This document shows positions 50,453-58,699 of a DNA stretch of 64,000 nt, piece after piece. Position 1 is the first letter of the stretch. Every line of letters begins with the position of its first letter. The stretch is taken from the NCBI RefSeq assembly GCF_000427365.1, contig NZ_KE386488.1, forward strand, positions 2,329,882 through 2,393,881, given 5' to 3'. Origin of the DNA: Rikenella microfusus DSM 15922 (GTDB lineage: Bacteria > Bacteroidota > Bacteroidia > Bacteroidales > Rikenellaceae). Both the position numbers and the translations under genes were made by a program. Below the pieces are notes generated by a model. It was not told where the DNA came from, made no database searches, and saw nothing but the letters and a program-made list of their open reading frames with translations.

Positions 50453-51877
50453 ATGAAAAAAATCCCTATGCTTAAAAAAGACATTGTCGATACCCCGATC
50501 TTCGGTTCGAACGAAGAACAGCGCGTCGCTCCCAAAACCGAAATGACCAAAGAGGGCACCGCGGAAGACATTGCCTATCAGATCGTACATGACGAAGCCA
50601 TGCTCGACGGGAACGCCCGTCTGAATCTTGCGACCTTCGTCACCACCTGGATGGACGACAGCGCCCGCCGGATCATGGCCGAGACCATGGACAAAAACAT
50701 GATCGACAAGACCGAGTATCCGCAGACCGCCGAAATCGAACGCCGTTGCGTCAATATCATAGCGAAGCTCTGGAACTCGCCCGAAGCCGTGAACGGCCAG
50801 TATTGTATGGGTACCAGCACCGTCGGTTCGTCGGAAGCGTGCATGCTCGGCGGTATCGCCGCGCTGTTCCGCTGGAAAAAACGGCGCAAAGCCGCCGGTA
50901 AGCCGACCGACAAACCGAACTTCGTCATTTCGTCCTGTTTTCAGGTCGTGTGGGAAAAATTCGCCATTTACTGGGACGTCGAGATGCGTACGGTGCCCGT
51001 AACCGCCGAGCATATCACCCTCGATCCGGAACAGGCCGTCAAACTTTGCGACGAAAACACCATCTGCGTGGTGCCGATCGAAGGCGTGACCATTACCGGG
51101 CTGAATGACGACGTGAAAGCTCTCGATGCCGCCCTCGACAAACTGAACGCTAAAACCGGTTGGGAAATCTGCATCCATGTGGATGCCGCTACGGGCGGTT
51201 TCATCCTGCCGTTCATCTATCCCGAAGTGGAATGGGACTTCCGCCTGAAATGGGTGCTCTCGATCAGCACGTCGGGCCATAAGTTCGGCCTCGTATATCC
51301 GGGCGTGGGCTGGGTGATTTGGAAGGACAAATCCTATTTGCCCAAAGAGATGAACTTCGCCGTCAATTACCTGGGGGCCGAGGTGCCGAGCATTTCGATC
51401 AATTTCTCGCGGCCGGGCAATCAGGTGCTCGCCCAATACTATCAGTTGATCCGTCTGGGCTGGAACGGTTACCACGATGTACAGGCCAGTTCGCTCAACG
51501 TCTGCCTCTACCTGCGCGACGAATTGAAAAAGATGGGGATCTTCGAATTTTTCACCGATGAAATGCCCAATCCGCTCTTTATCTGGAAACTGAAAGACGA
51601 TCCGAAGCGGAAATGGACGTTGTACGACCTCTCCGACCGGCTGCATATCCAGGGTTGGCAGGTTCCTGCCTATACCATGCCGGCCGATATGGAGGATGTG
51701 ATCATCATGCGTATCGTAGCCCGCCAGGGGGTCGGTATCGACCTGGCCGACCTGCTGATGAAGGACATCAAGGCTTGTGTCGCAGAACTCGACGCGCTCG
51801 AAAACCCGACCAACAGCGCGGAAAAATGGAATAAGAAACAACCGCAATCGCAGCGGTGTTTCAATCACGTCAGATAG
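50453..51877 (+). CDS. gadB: Glutamate decarboxylase
   Basis: The 474-residue PLP enzyme converts glutamate to GABA, consuming a proton. The PLP lysine is Lys277 in STSGHKFG, with HVDAA (242-246) and GTSTVGSSEACMLGG upstream. The C-terminus ends FNHVR; E. coli GadB ends with FKHT, whose His closes the active site at neutral pH, so this pH switch may be kept. The start at 50453 (MKKIPMLKKD) was chosen because the 23 residues from the upstream ATG at 50384 do not resemble the family, though they are possible. No glutamate/GABA antiporter gene is adjacent. A strong terminator follows. Confidence 0.95.
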   Translation: MKKIPMLKKDIVDTPIFGSNEEQRVAPKTEMTKEGTAEDIAYQIVHDEAMLDGNARLNLATFVTTWMDDSARRIMAETMDKNMIDKTEYPQTAEIERRCVNIIAKLWNSPEAVNGQYCMGTSTVGSSEACMLGGIAALFRWKKRRKAAGKPTDKPNFVISSCFQVVWEKFAIYWDVEMRTVPVTAEHITLDPEQAVKLCDENTICVVPIEGVTITGLNDDVKALDAALDKLNAKTGWEICIHVDAATGGFILPFIYPEVEWDFRLKWVLSISTSGHKFGLVYPGVGWVIWKDKSYLPKEMNFAVNYLGAEVPSISINFSRPGNQVLAQYYQLIRLGWNGYHDVQASSLNVCLYLRDELKKMGIFEFFTDEMPNPLFIWKLKDDPKRKWTLYDLSDRLHIQGWQVPAYTMPADMEDVIIMRIVARQGVGIDLADLLMKDIKACVAELDALENPTNSAEKWNKKQPQSQRCFNHVR

Positions 51878-51900
51878 TCCGGAACGTCTGTCATCCGATT

Positions 51901-51944
51901 ACCCGCCATACTTGCGACTGTACGACGCAAGTATGGCGGGTTTT
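51901..51944 (+). terminator. Rho-independent terminator of gadB
   Basis: ACCCGCCATACTTGCG pairs with CGCAAGTATGGCGGGT, then TTTTATTATTTTT. Confidence 0.92.
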
Positions 51945-51960
51945 ATTATTTTTGCAAAGG

Positions 51961-52089
51961 AATTATATACTATTTGCACAGCATTATTTTTTCGGCCCGC
52001 GCCGCCGCTCCCCCGACGGCCGGAAGCTGTCCGGCGCCGAGCCGAAACGGGGGCGTCGGGAAGCCGGTGCAAAACTGTATATAGTTACC
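51961..52089. repeat. Repeat family B, short subtype, in front of the NlpE-like gene
   Basis: AATTATATACTATTTGCAC and GTGCAAAACTGTATATAGTT are inverted ends around a GC core (TTCGGCCCGCGCC and GGCGCCGAGCCGAA). It ends 35 bases before the start of the NlpE-like gene, and a TATTTTTG box (51947-51954) lies just before it, so the element would be in the mRNA leader. Confidence 0.6.
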
Positions 52090-52124
52090 TGTTACAACTG
52101 AATGAACTATCCGGTAGTCCCGTT

Positions 52125-52778
52125 ATGAAAAAGTTTATCGTCTTATTTTTATTTCCGTTGCTGGCCGGTTGCGGAGGCACGCCCACGAACAACAGTACGA
52201 GCAACAAAATCATCGATCCGATGCTCGCCTCCAAGGATTTCTTTTTCAGCGGCGATTACGTTTATTACGCCGATGCGGCCGTATTGACCGATTGCGCGAC
52301 CGGGCTTACGTTGCCGATAGCTTCTGCGGGAGACAATCTCAATGCCGAACGGCGCTATACGGCTTTGCCCGGCCCGGAGATGCTGCCCTGTTACGCCGTC
52401 ATGGAGGGCTATTTGCGTCCCAGAGAGGAGGGGGCGGAGGGACATCCCGTCGAACTGGTCATCACGCGTTTCGGTTCGTTCGACACCACCCGTCATTGCA
52501 CGCCGGCGCAACGGCTTGCCGGCCGCTATATCGACAGGTTGGCGGATACCGTTTCGAGCCGGATCGTCCTGGAGCTGTATGACGATTACACGTATAAAAT
52601 CACGACGCATGATATTCCGGCCGATTCGTACGGTGTTTCCGAAGGCCAGTGGGGACGGCTGAGCGAGTCGGTTGTCGTTTTTATCGTACCGAACAGTGCG
52701 GATATGCTGGCGACCGTGAATTGGAACGGTCCGGAATTGGTCTTGTCCGAAACATCGTCTTTTATTAAAATCAAGTAG
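52125..52778 (+). CDS. NlpE-like lipoprotein
   Basis: The 217-residue product starts at ATG 52125, giving a lipoprotein signal (MKKFIVLFLFPLLAGC, Cys16) and a short linker. Residues about 42-110 (GDYVYYADAAVLTDCATGLTL and beyond) match the OB-like C-terminal domain of NlpE/copper-resistance lipoproteins. Residues about 140-215 (LELYDDYTYKITTHD, WGRLSESVVVFIVPNS) match the NlpE N-terminal barrel, so the two domains appear in swapped order. The CxxC of E. coli NlpE, used in copper sensing, is not seen. It probably senses or buffers envelope stress; function is inferred. Confidence 0.65.
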   Translation: MKKFIVLFLFPLLAGCGGTPTNNSTSNKIIDPMLASKDFFFSGDYVYYADAAVLTDCATGLTLPIASAGDNLNAERRYTALPGPEMLPCYAVMEGYLRPREEGAEGHPVELVITRFGSFDTTRHCTPAQRLAGRYIDRLADTVSSRIVLELYDDYTYKITTHDIPADSYGVSEGQWGRLSESVVVFIVPNSADMLATVNWNGPELVLSETSSFIKIK

Positions 52779-53065
52779 ATACGGACAGTTGTCCGTTGTC
52801 CGATGCGGTTTTTCCGCCCGCTGGCCCGGCTCCTGCCCGTTGATTCGTGAGGTGCTGTCGGGGATGTCGTTGTCCGGTTCCGGCCCTATATCTTTGCTTT
52901 TCCGGTTATGTACGTGTCGATGTATCGACAATTTTAGCCGATGGCTATTTTGTCCCGTCCCGCCTTTGGACGGGAAAGAACTACTGAACGGTCCGTCGCT
53001 TTCGGTTTTCGGGGTATGCTGTTCAAGCGGCACGGCGGAGCGGATCGGAAATATTTCGATCACTC

Positions 53066-53227
53066 GATTATATACACCGATATCTCAAATTATGAAGATG
53101 CGGCCTCCGGTCGGCTCAGCGGTGCTGCCTGAGTCGAGTATGGGAAACTTAGGCAAAAGACCCGGAGGATCCGGCGCGAGCCGAAAAAGGGTCGATGAAG
53201 ACTTCATGGTGTATCGAAATATGTAAG
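53066..53227. repeat. Repeat family B, copy at 53.1 kb
   Basis: GATTATATACACCGATATC and GGTGTATCGAAATATGTAAG are the ends; the core ATCCGGCGCGAGCCGAAAAA is shared with other copies. The sequence 52779-53065 before it shows nothing recognisable. Confidence 0.6.
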
Positions 53228-53403
53228 TTCGCTATCTTGGTGTATCCCGGGGCTGCCTTATTTTATCGCGATTTTATTCCGTTTTGCCGATTCCGGACGA
53301 GGCGCAGGGCGGGCTGTGGGACGAATCCGCTTCCGGCGGAACGGGAGAAAGGTAAGGAAATATTGTACAGGTTCTTATCGTAAGGGGGAGTGTAAAAGGT
53401 AAG

Positions 53404-53540
53404 GGTAATTATATACTATTTTACGCTGCATGATTTTTTCGGCTCGCGCCGGACCCTCCGGGTCTTTTGCCCGGGTTTGCACCGCCTCGTGCCGTCCGGC
53501 GCCGAGCCGAAACAGGGCTTGTGTAAAGTCGTATATAGTC
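53404..53540. repeat. Repeat family B, short subtype
   Basis: Ends TAATTATATACTATTTTAC and GTAAAGTCGTATATAG, core TTCGGCTCGCGCCGGACCC and GTCCGGCGCCGAGCCGAAA. It lies 6 bases before a family A copy. Confidence 0.7.
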
Positions 53541-53546
53541 GCCAAG

Positions 53547-53713
53547 GCAAGTATATACGGCTTGCCCCTGTTTGATACGTATGCTTGTTTTTCAATTTGT
53601 TTCGACCGCGGCCCCTTTTCTTGGAGGAAACTCCCGCTTCCCTGTACCGGGCGATACCGCGGGCCGTTCGGGAAGATCATTGTACGGTTTTGGGGAAAGC
53701 TGTATATACTTAC
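53547..53713. repeat. Repeat family A, copy 3
   Basis: Ends GCAAGTATATACGGC and GCTGTATATACTTAC, with a degenerate interior hairpin GTACCGGGCGATACC. About 167 bp. A fourth half-copy with ACCGGGCTGTTCGGGAGG lies at about 53865-53945. Confidence 0.7.
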
Positions 53714-53720
53714 CTTATAA

Positions 53721-53755
53721 AAAAGCGTTTCCCGAAAAATCGGGAAACGCTTTTT
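53721..53755. terminator. Strong hairpin terminator downstream of guaB
   Basis: AAAAGCGTTTCCCGA and TCGGGAAACGCTTTTT form a perfect hairpin with flanking A and T tracts; about 210 bases beyond the guaB stop on the minus strand. Confidence 0.7.
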
Positions 53756-53963
53756 GAGGGAGTGGGAAGGTGAAAATAGCTGATTATCTGCAATTTTACC
53801 TTTTTGCATATGTTTGGTTTTCATTGCGCTCCGGGCCGTTTCCGTTCGTTTGGGAGGCGGCGGCTCCGGCCGGGAGTGCCCGGCGGTACCACCGGGCTGT
53901 TCGGGAGGAACTTGTTACCCGGTTCGGGGTATCGTAATACTTGCCGGACTGTTTCCGGTCGAA

Positions 53964-55436
53964 TCAGTCCTGCCGGCTGTAATTCGGAGCCTCGCGGGTG
54001 ATGGTCACGTCGTGCGGATGGCTCTCCTGCATCCCCGAAGCGGTGATGCGGACGAATTTGGCCCCTTTCAGCGCTTCGATGTCTTTCGCTCCGCAGTAAC
54101 CCATGCCGGCCCGCAGCCCGCCGACGATCTGGTAAATGACTTCGGCCAGCTGCCCTTTGTACGGTACCCGCGCCGCTATCCCTTCCGGCACCAGTTTCTT
54201 GATGTCGTCTTCTGCATCCTGGAAGTAACGGTCTTTCGAGCCTTTCTGCATGGCTTCCAGCGACCCCATTCCCCGATAGGTTTTGAATTTACGGCCGTTG
54301 AAGATCACGGTTTCTCCCGGCGACTCTTCGACGCCGGCGAACATGGAGCCTGCCATCACGCAGTCCGCACCCGCCGCGATCGCCTTGACCACGTCGCCCG
54401 TGTAGCGGATGCCGCCGTCGGCGATGACCGGCACGCCGGTACCTTTGAGCGCCGAGGCCACGTCGTACACGGCGTTGAGCTGGGGCACGCCTACCCCCGC
54501 GATGATGCGGGTGGTGCAGATCGAGCCCGGCCCGATACCGACCTTTACGCCGTCGGCTCCGGCTTCGACCAGCATCCGGGCCGCCGCCGCCGTCGCCACG
54601 TTCCCCACGACTACGTCCAGTTCGGGATATTTGGCTTTGACCTCTTTGAGTTTTTCGATCACGCCCCGCGAGTGCCCGTGGGCCGTGTCGATTACGATGG
54701 CGTCGGCTCCGGCTTCATAGAGGGCCGCCACGCGTTCCATCGTGTCGTGCGTGACGCCCACGCCGGCCGCCACGCGCAGGCGGCCTTTGGAATCTTTGGC
54801 CGCGTTCGGGTTGTCTTTGACTTTCGTGATGTCCTTGTAGGTGAGCAACCCGACGAGTTTGCCGTCGCCGTCGATGACCGGCAGCTTTTCGATTTTATTG
54901 TTGAGCAGGATTTTGGCCGCTTCGTTCAGATCCGGATTATGGGTGGTGACCAGGTTGTCTTTGGTCATCACTTCGCTGATCTTCTTGGCGGCGTCGGTCT
55001 GGAACCGCAGGTCGCGGTTGGTGACGATCCCGATAAGTTTGCCGTCGTCGTCGATTACGGGTATCCCGCCGATCTTGTTTTCGTGCATCAGGGCTTTGGC
55101 GTCGCCTACCGTTCCGTCGGCCTTGATGGTGATCGGGTCGTATATCATTCCGTTTTCGGCGCGTTTGACTTTGCGCACCTGGTGGGCCTGGGCTTCGATC
55201 GGCATGTTTTTGTGGATGACGCCGATGCCGCCCTGGCGGGCCATGGCGATCGCGAGTTCGGCTTCGGTCACGGTATCCATGGCGGCCGAGACGATCGGGG
55301 TGTTGATGGGTACGTTGCGGGAGAAACGCGAAGCTACGGACACCTCGCGCGGAAGAACTTCGGAATAGGCGGGGACGAGCAGGACATCGTCGAAAGTCAG
55401 CCCTTCGGCTACGATTTTTTCATCTATGAACGACAT
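53964..55436 (-). CDS. guaB: IMP dehydrogenase
   Basis: The 490-residue protein has the catalytic loop GPGSICTTR with Cys307, two CBS domains inserted at about 95-205, the NAD-site region [22 protein letters not shown], and the flap sequence [20 protein letters not shown]. It oxidises IMP to XMP, the committed step to GMP, in the cytoplasm. It has its own minus-strand -7 element TACCTTTG (55463-55470), 27 bases before the start. The YbgC-like gene lies upstream on the same strand but has a separate promoter. Confidence 0.97.
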   Translation of the reverse strand: MSFIDEKIVAEGLTFDDVLLVPAYSEVLPREVSVASRFSRNVPINTPIVSAAMDTVTEAELAIAMARQGGIGVIHKNMPIEAQAHQVRKVKRAENGMIYDPITIKADGTVGDAKALMHENKIGGIPVIDDDGKLIGIVTNRDLRFQTDAAKKISEVMTKDNLVTTHNPDLNEAAKILLNNKIEKLPVIDGDGKLVGLLTYKDITKVKDNPNAAKDSKGRLRVAAGVGVTHDTMERVAALYEAGADAIVIDTAHGHSRGVIEKLKEVKAKYPELDVVVGNVATAAAARMLVEAGADGVKVGIGPGSICTTRIIAGVGVPQLNAVYDVASALKGTGVPVIADGGIRYTGDVVKAIAAGADCVMAGSMFAGVEESPGETVIFNGRKFKTYRGMGSLEAMQKGSKDRYFQDAEDDIKKLVPEGIAARVPYKGQLAEVIYQIVGGLRAGMGYCGAKDIEALKGAKFVRITASGMQESHPHDVTITREAPNYSRQD

Positions 55437-55462
55437 AATGGCTACCGGTTAATAAATTTGGG

Positions 55463-55470
55463 CAAAGGTA
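55463..55470 (-). promoter_or_regulatory. -7 promoter element TACCTTTG of guaB
   Basis: Perfect TAnnTTTG on the minus strand, 27 bases before the guaB start. Confidence 0.65.
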
Positions 55471-55496
55471 AGGCTTTTTCCGGGAAAACGGATGGC

Positions 55497-55904
55497 TCAT
55501 GCGAAAAACGGGGCGAGTTTTTCGAGCAGAGCGCGCGGCGGGCGGCAGGCGGTTTTGGTATCGGCGTGCATGAAGGCCAGCGTGACGGCTCCGACGGTGA
55601 TCCGTTCGCCGTTTTCCCGGAACACTTCGTAGTCGAATTTTATTTTTACGCCCGGCATCTCGCGCAGGGTCGTGCGCACGGTGAGCAGGTCGTCGTAGTA
55701 GGCCGGATTCTTGTAATCGACCTCTACTTTCAAAACGGGCAGCATCACGCCGTTCGCCTCGATTTCGACGTTCGGAAGCCCGACGCTGCGCATCAGTTCG
55801 GTGCGTCCCATATCGAAGAGTTCGACGTAATGGGAATGGTAGAAAAAGCCCATGCGGTCCACGTCGCCGTAGGGCACCCGGAATTGCGTGTCGTATGTAA
55901 TCAT
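55497..55904 (-). CDS. YbgC/FadM-like acyl-CoA thioesterase (hotdog fold)
   Basis: The 135-residue product starts at ATG 55904 (MITYDTQFRVPYGDVDRMG); the open frame upstream to 55940 is not like the family. The hotdog signature DVDRMGFFYHSHYVELFDMGRTE holds the catalytic Asp. A -7 box TATCTTTG (55938-55945, minus) lies 34 bases upstream, supporting this start. It should cleave an acyl-CoA thioester; the natural substrate is unknown. guaB follows on the same strand after 60 bases. Confidence 0.9.
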   Translation of the reverse strand: MITYDTQFRVPYGDVDRMGFFYHSHYVELFDMGRTELMRSVGLPNVEIEANGVMLPVLKVEVDYKNPAYYDDLLTVRTTLREMPGVKIKFDYEVFRENGERITVGAVTLAFMHADTKTACRPPRALLEKLAPFFA

Positions 55905-55937
55905 GGTTCGGAATACGGATTTTCGGTTCGGTCTGAA

Positions 55938-55945
55938 CAAAGATA
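55938..55945 (-). promoter_or_regulatory. -7 promoter element TATCTTTG of the thioesterase gene
   Basis: Perfect TAnnTTTG on the minus strand; decides the start at 55904, since the frame's earlier ATG would lie within the promoter. Confidence 0.6.
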
Positions 55946-56031
55946 GTTAAAAATACAGTGCCGGGACATCCGAAACGGCTTTTCGATGCGTCTGTAATCA
56001 AAGATGTTTCATTTTAATCTTGAACGGAACG

Positions 56032-57222
56032 ATGATAAAAGATTGGGTTTGTGCTTTGTTGGCGGGTTGCGCATGCGGCGGAGCGGCTGCCGAACGGGTG
56101 GAGGCCGAACTGAAAAACGCGGGGGACAGCGTGGCGGCGGTTTATTACGCTATCGGCGGCTCGGTGCCGAGGGATGGGGATATAAGAGCGACGACGATGC
56201 GCGGAGGGCGGTTTTCGCTCGATGTCCCGGATTCCGATTCGGTTTACGAAGTGCTTTTCTTTCCCACTGAGGCAGCGGAACGAATCGACCCTAAAAGGCC
56301 GGGCCGCGGGTGGGTGCCGGAGACGAAAGTATGCCGGTTTTATCTTTTTCCCGGCGAACGCGTCCGTGTGAAAGGCGTTTTGAGCGATTCCATGCTGGTC
56401 TGGAATGTCGATACGCCGTTATACGAGCGCAAACATAAGGCGGAACGAGGAGAATATACGAATTACCGGCTGCGGGAGTATCGGGCCGCACGTGAGGCGG
56501 AGCGGGTATTCGCGGGCGGCGCCTCTGAAGATACGATTCGGGCGGCGTTCGACCGGTCGCGGCGCTGGAGGCAGGCTCAGCGGGGCTGGGAACGGGCGTG
56601 GATAGAGGAGCATCCGGACGACGAACTGGCAGGGCTTTACCTGTTGCGGGCGAGTGCGTACGACGATCTCGATTCGCTTTATGGCCTGCTCGGAGCAAAT
56701 GTCCGCAACGGGCGTCTCAAGCCTTTACTGGACGACCGGATGGCTTCGTACCGCGAGGTGCTGGCCACCGAAAAGGCCCGGGAACGGATGCGCACGTCGG
56801 CCGATATTCAGGCTCCGGATTTTACGCTGCCGGATGTGCAGGGCGAGCCGTTCACGCTCTCCGCGCTGTTCGGAAAGGGGCGATATGTCGTATTGGATTT
56901 TTGGGGTACGTGGTGCGGCTGGTGCGTGAAAGGCATTCCGCGGATGAAAACGTATTATTCGAAATACGAAAGCCGGGTCGAGTTTGTCGGAGTGGATTGT
57001 AACGAATCGGAGCAGGACTGGCGCGAGGGGCTGGAAAAGTACCGGATGCCGTGGCCCGGCGTATGGGCCGGGGACGACCGCAGCGTTCAGACGGCCTACG
57101 GCGTCGAGGCGTTCCCGACCAAAATCGTCATTGCCCCGTCGGGCCGGATTCTCAAACGGTTCGAGGGCGAAAGCGAAGAATTTTACCGCTATCTGGATTC
57201 GCTGCCGGATGGTGTCCGGTAA
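56032..57222 (+). CDS. TlpA-like thioredoxin-fold lipoprotein
   Basis: The 396-residue product probably starts at ATG 56032 (MIKDWVCALLAGCACGG), which places a short lipobox LLAGC early; the ATG at 56020 adds four residues. The N-terminal 120 residues resemble DUF4369-type domains of Bacteroidales, a helical middle follows, and residues about 255-390 form a TlpA/ResA-type thioredoxin domain with WGTWCGWC (CxxC) and GVEAFPTKIVIAPSG (cis-Pro). It should reduce or form disulfides in the periplasm. The signal peptide is short, so export is likely but not certain. It faces surE, 6 bases away. Confidence 0.85.
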   Translation: MIKDWVCALLAGCACGGAAAERVEAELKNAGDSVAAVYYAIGGSVPRDGDIRATTMRGGRFSLDVPDSDSVYEVLFFPTEAAERIDPKRPGRGWVPETKVCRFYLFPGERVRVKGVLSDSMLVWNVDTPLYERKHKAERGEYTNYRLREYRAAREAERVFAGGASEDTIRAAFDRSRRWRQAQRGWERAWIEEHPDDELAGLYLLRASAYDDLDSLYGLLGANVRNGRLKPLLDDRMASYREVLATEKARERMRTSADIQAPDFTLPDVQGEPFTLSALFGKGRYVVLDFWGTWCGWCVKGIPRMKTYYSKYESRVEFVGVDCNESEQDWREGLEKYRMPWPGVWAGDDRSVQTAYGVEAFPTKIVIAPSGRILKRFEGESEEFYRYLDSLPDGVR

Positions 57223-57228
57223 CGGGGT

Positions 57229-58017
57229 CTATCGTTCCATATGGCCGCGCAGCAGGTCGAGCCGTTCGTAATCGGTCAGGTCCATCTGCACCGGTACGAC
57301 CGCCACGTAACCGTGCCGCAAGGCCCATTCGTCGCTCTCTTCGGCGTCGTGTTCGAAGTTGTAGAACCGGCCCGACATCCAGTAATAGTCGCGGTTGTTG
57401 GGGTCGGTGCGGTGCACGAAATCTTCGCGCCAGTTGCCTCGCGTCTGGCGGCAGATCCGGATACCCCGGATCTCGTCCTGCGGGAGGTCGGGGATATTGA
57501 CGTTGAGGCAAAGCCCGGCCAGCCGCTCGGCGGGCAATTCCAGTACCTGCGCGATGATTCTCCGCGCATAGTGTACCGATGCGGTGAAATCGGCCGTCGG
57601 GGAATGGTCGGTCAGCGAAAAGCCGATCGAGGGAATGCCGTACAGGGCCGCTTCGGTCGCCGCGCCCATCGTGCCGGAATAGATCACGCTGATGTTGGCG
57701 TTCGATCCGTGGTTGATGCCCGACAAGACCAGATCGGGCAGACGGCTCCCCAGGATTTCGTCGAATCCGATTTTAACGCAGTCCACGGGGGTTCCGGTGC
57801 AGGAGTAAACCTCTTGCCCGGGCTGGCGGCTGACGGCGCTGACGAACAGGGGGCGGTGCATGGTGATGGAGTGCGACATCCCCGAATAGCTTTCGTTCGG
57901 GGCTACGGCCACTACGTCGCCGAATTCGGCGGCCAGTTTGATGAGCGCGGCGATGCCTGCGGCCTGCACGCCGTCGTCGTTGGTCACGAATATGAGGGGT
58001 TTTCCGGATGTTGCCAT
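57229..58017 (-). CDS. surE: 5'/3'-nucleotidase SurE
   Basis: The 262-residue protein has the metal-binding NDDGVQAAGI (Asp14, Asp15), NESYSGMSHSIT and LVLSGINHGSN, the SurE signatures. It removes phosphate from nucleoside monophosphates in the cytoplasm and is linked to stationary-phase survival. It is convergent with the TlpA-like gene and divergent from rplS. Confidence 0.96.
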   Translation of the reverse strand: MATSGKPLIFVTNDDGVQAAGIAALIKLAAEFGDVVAVAPNESYSGMSHSITMHRPLFVSAVSRQPGQEVYSCTGTPVDCVKIGFDEILGSRLPDLVLSGINHGSNANISVIYSGTMGAATEAALYGIPSIGFSLTDHSPTADFTASVHYARRIIAQVLELPAERLAGLCLNVNIPDLPQDEIRGIRICRQTRGNWREDFVHRTDPNNRDYYWMSGRFYNFEHDAEESDEWALRHGYVAVVPVQMDLTDYERLDLLRGHMER

Positions 58018-58091
58018 AAAATGTCGCTTCTTGGTTTGCGTTTACGGAAGACAAAATTATCCAAATATTTTGCCCGTTGTGATATTATCGT

Positions 58092-58099
58092 TACTTTTG
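58092..58099 (+). promoter_or_regulatory. -7 promoter element TACTTTTG of rplS
   Basis: Perfect TAnnTTTG with TTTG at 58070-58073, 18 bases upstream, close to the consensus spacing. Confidence 0.65.
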
Positions 58100-58103
58100 C
58101 GTC

Positions 58104-58245
58104 GCTTTTGTGCAGGAATCTCTTATGGAGGGCGCGGGGGATAATGGGGCAGTGGCCCCGTTTGTTTTCCGGAAACGGAAAACCCCGGACCCGTCGGACA
58201 CCGTAACATTCCGCATGTTAACACCTTTTAGATTCAGTTCCAGCA
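58104..58245 (+). promoter_or_regulatory. Structured 5' leader of rplS
   Basis: A leader of about 140 bases contains two small hairpins, GGGGC-AGTG-GCCCC (58144-58157) and TTTTCCGGAAACGGAAAA (58164-58181). L19 mRNA leaders that bind ribosomal protein are known in some bacteria, so this could be autoregulatory, but no known consensus is recognised. Confidence 0.35.
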
Positions 58246-58605
58246 ATGAACAATCTGATCGCAGTAGCCCAGCAGGCTTTCAAACAGGAGACCGCCGAAG
58301 TCCCCGCATTCAAGGCCGGTGACACCATCACCGTAACCATCAAAATCCGCGAAGGCAACAAGGAACGCCTCCAGAATTTCCGCGGCGTGGTGCTTCAGCG
58401 CCGGGGTTCGGGCGCGACCGAGACTTTCACCGTCCGCAAGATTTCCGACGGGATCGGCGTAGAACGTATTTTCCCGGTGAACTCGCCCACCATCAGCAAA
58501 ATCGAGCTGAACAAGGTCGGCGTGGTGCGCCGCGCACGTATCTACTACCTGCGTAACCTGACCGGCAAGAAAGCACGTATCAAGGAAAAGAAACTGACCA
58601 AATAG
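58246..58605 (+). CDS. rplS: 50S ribosomal protein L19
   Basis: The 119-residue protein matches L19 throughout, with [54 protein letters not shown] and [21 protein letters not shown]. It sits at the 30S-50S interface. It is transcribed alone, not with trmD/rimM as in Proteobacteria, from the promoter at 58092. Confidence 0.97.
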   Translation: MNNLIAVAQQAFKQETAEVPAFKAGDTITVTIKIREGNKERLQNFRGVVLQRRGSGATETFTVRKISDGIGVERIFPVNSPTISKIELNKVGVVRRARIYYLRNLTGKKARIKEKKLTK

Positions 58606-58632
58606 GTTTCTTTAGTTGGGAAGCTTTTTCGT

Positions 58633-58671
58633 AAAAGCCTCGTATCTTCCGCCGAAGATGCGAGGCTTTTC
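58633..58671 (+). terminator. Rho-independent terminator of rplS
   Basis: AAAAGCCTCGTATCTTC pairs with GAAGATGCGAGGCTTTT, flanked by A and T tracts so it may also serve the convergent helicase gene. Confidence 0.88.
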
Positions 58672-58699
58672 GTTTCCGGGGGGGGGAGGACTGAGCGGA

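Noticed and set aside
53814-55946. 710-codon plus-strand frame across guaB and the thioesterase gene
   Set aside because: It covers two clear minus-strand genes and the gap between them; no independent evidence of coding.
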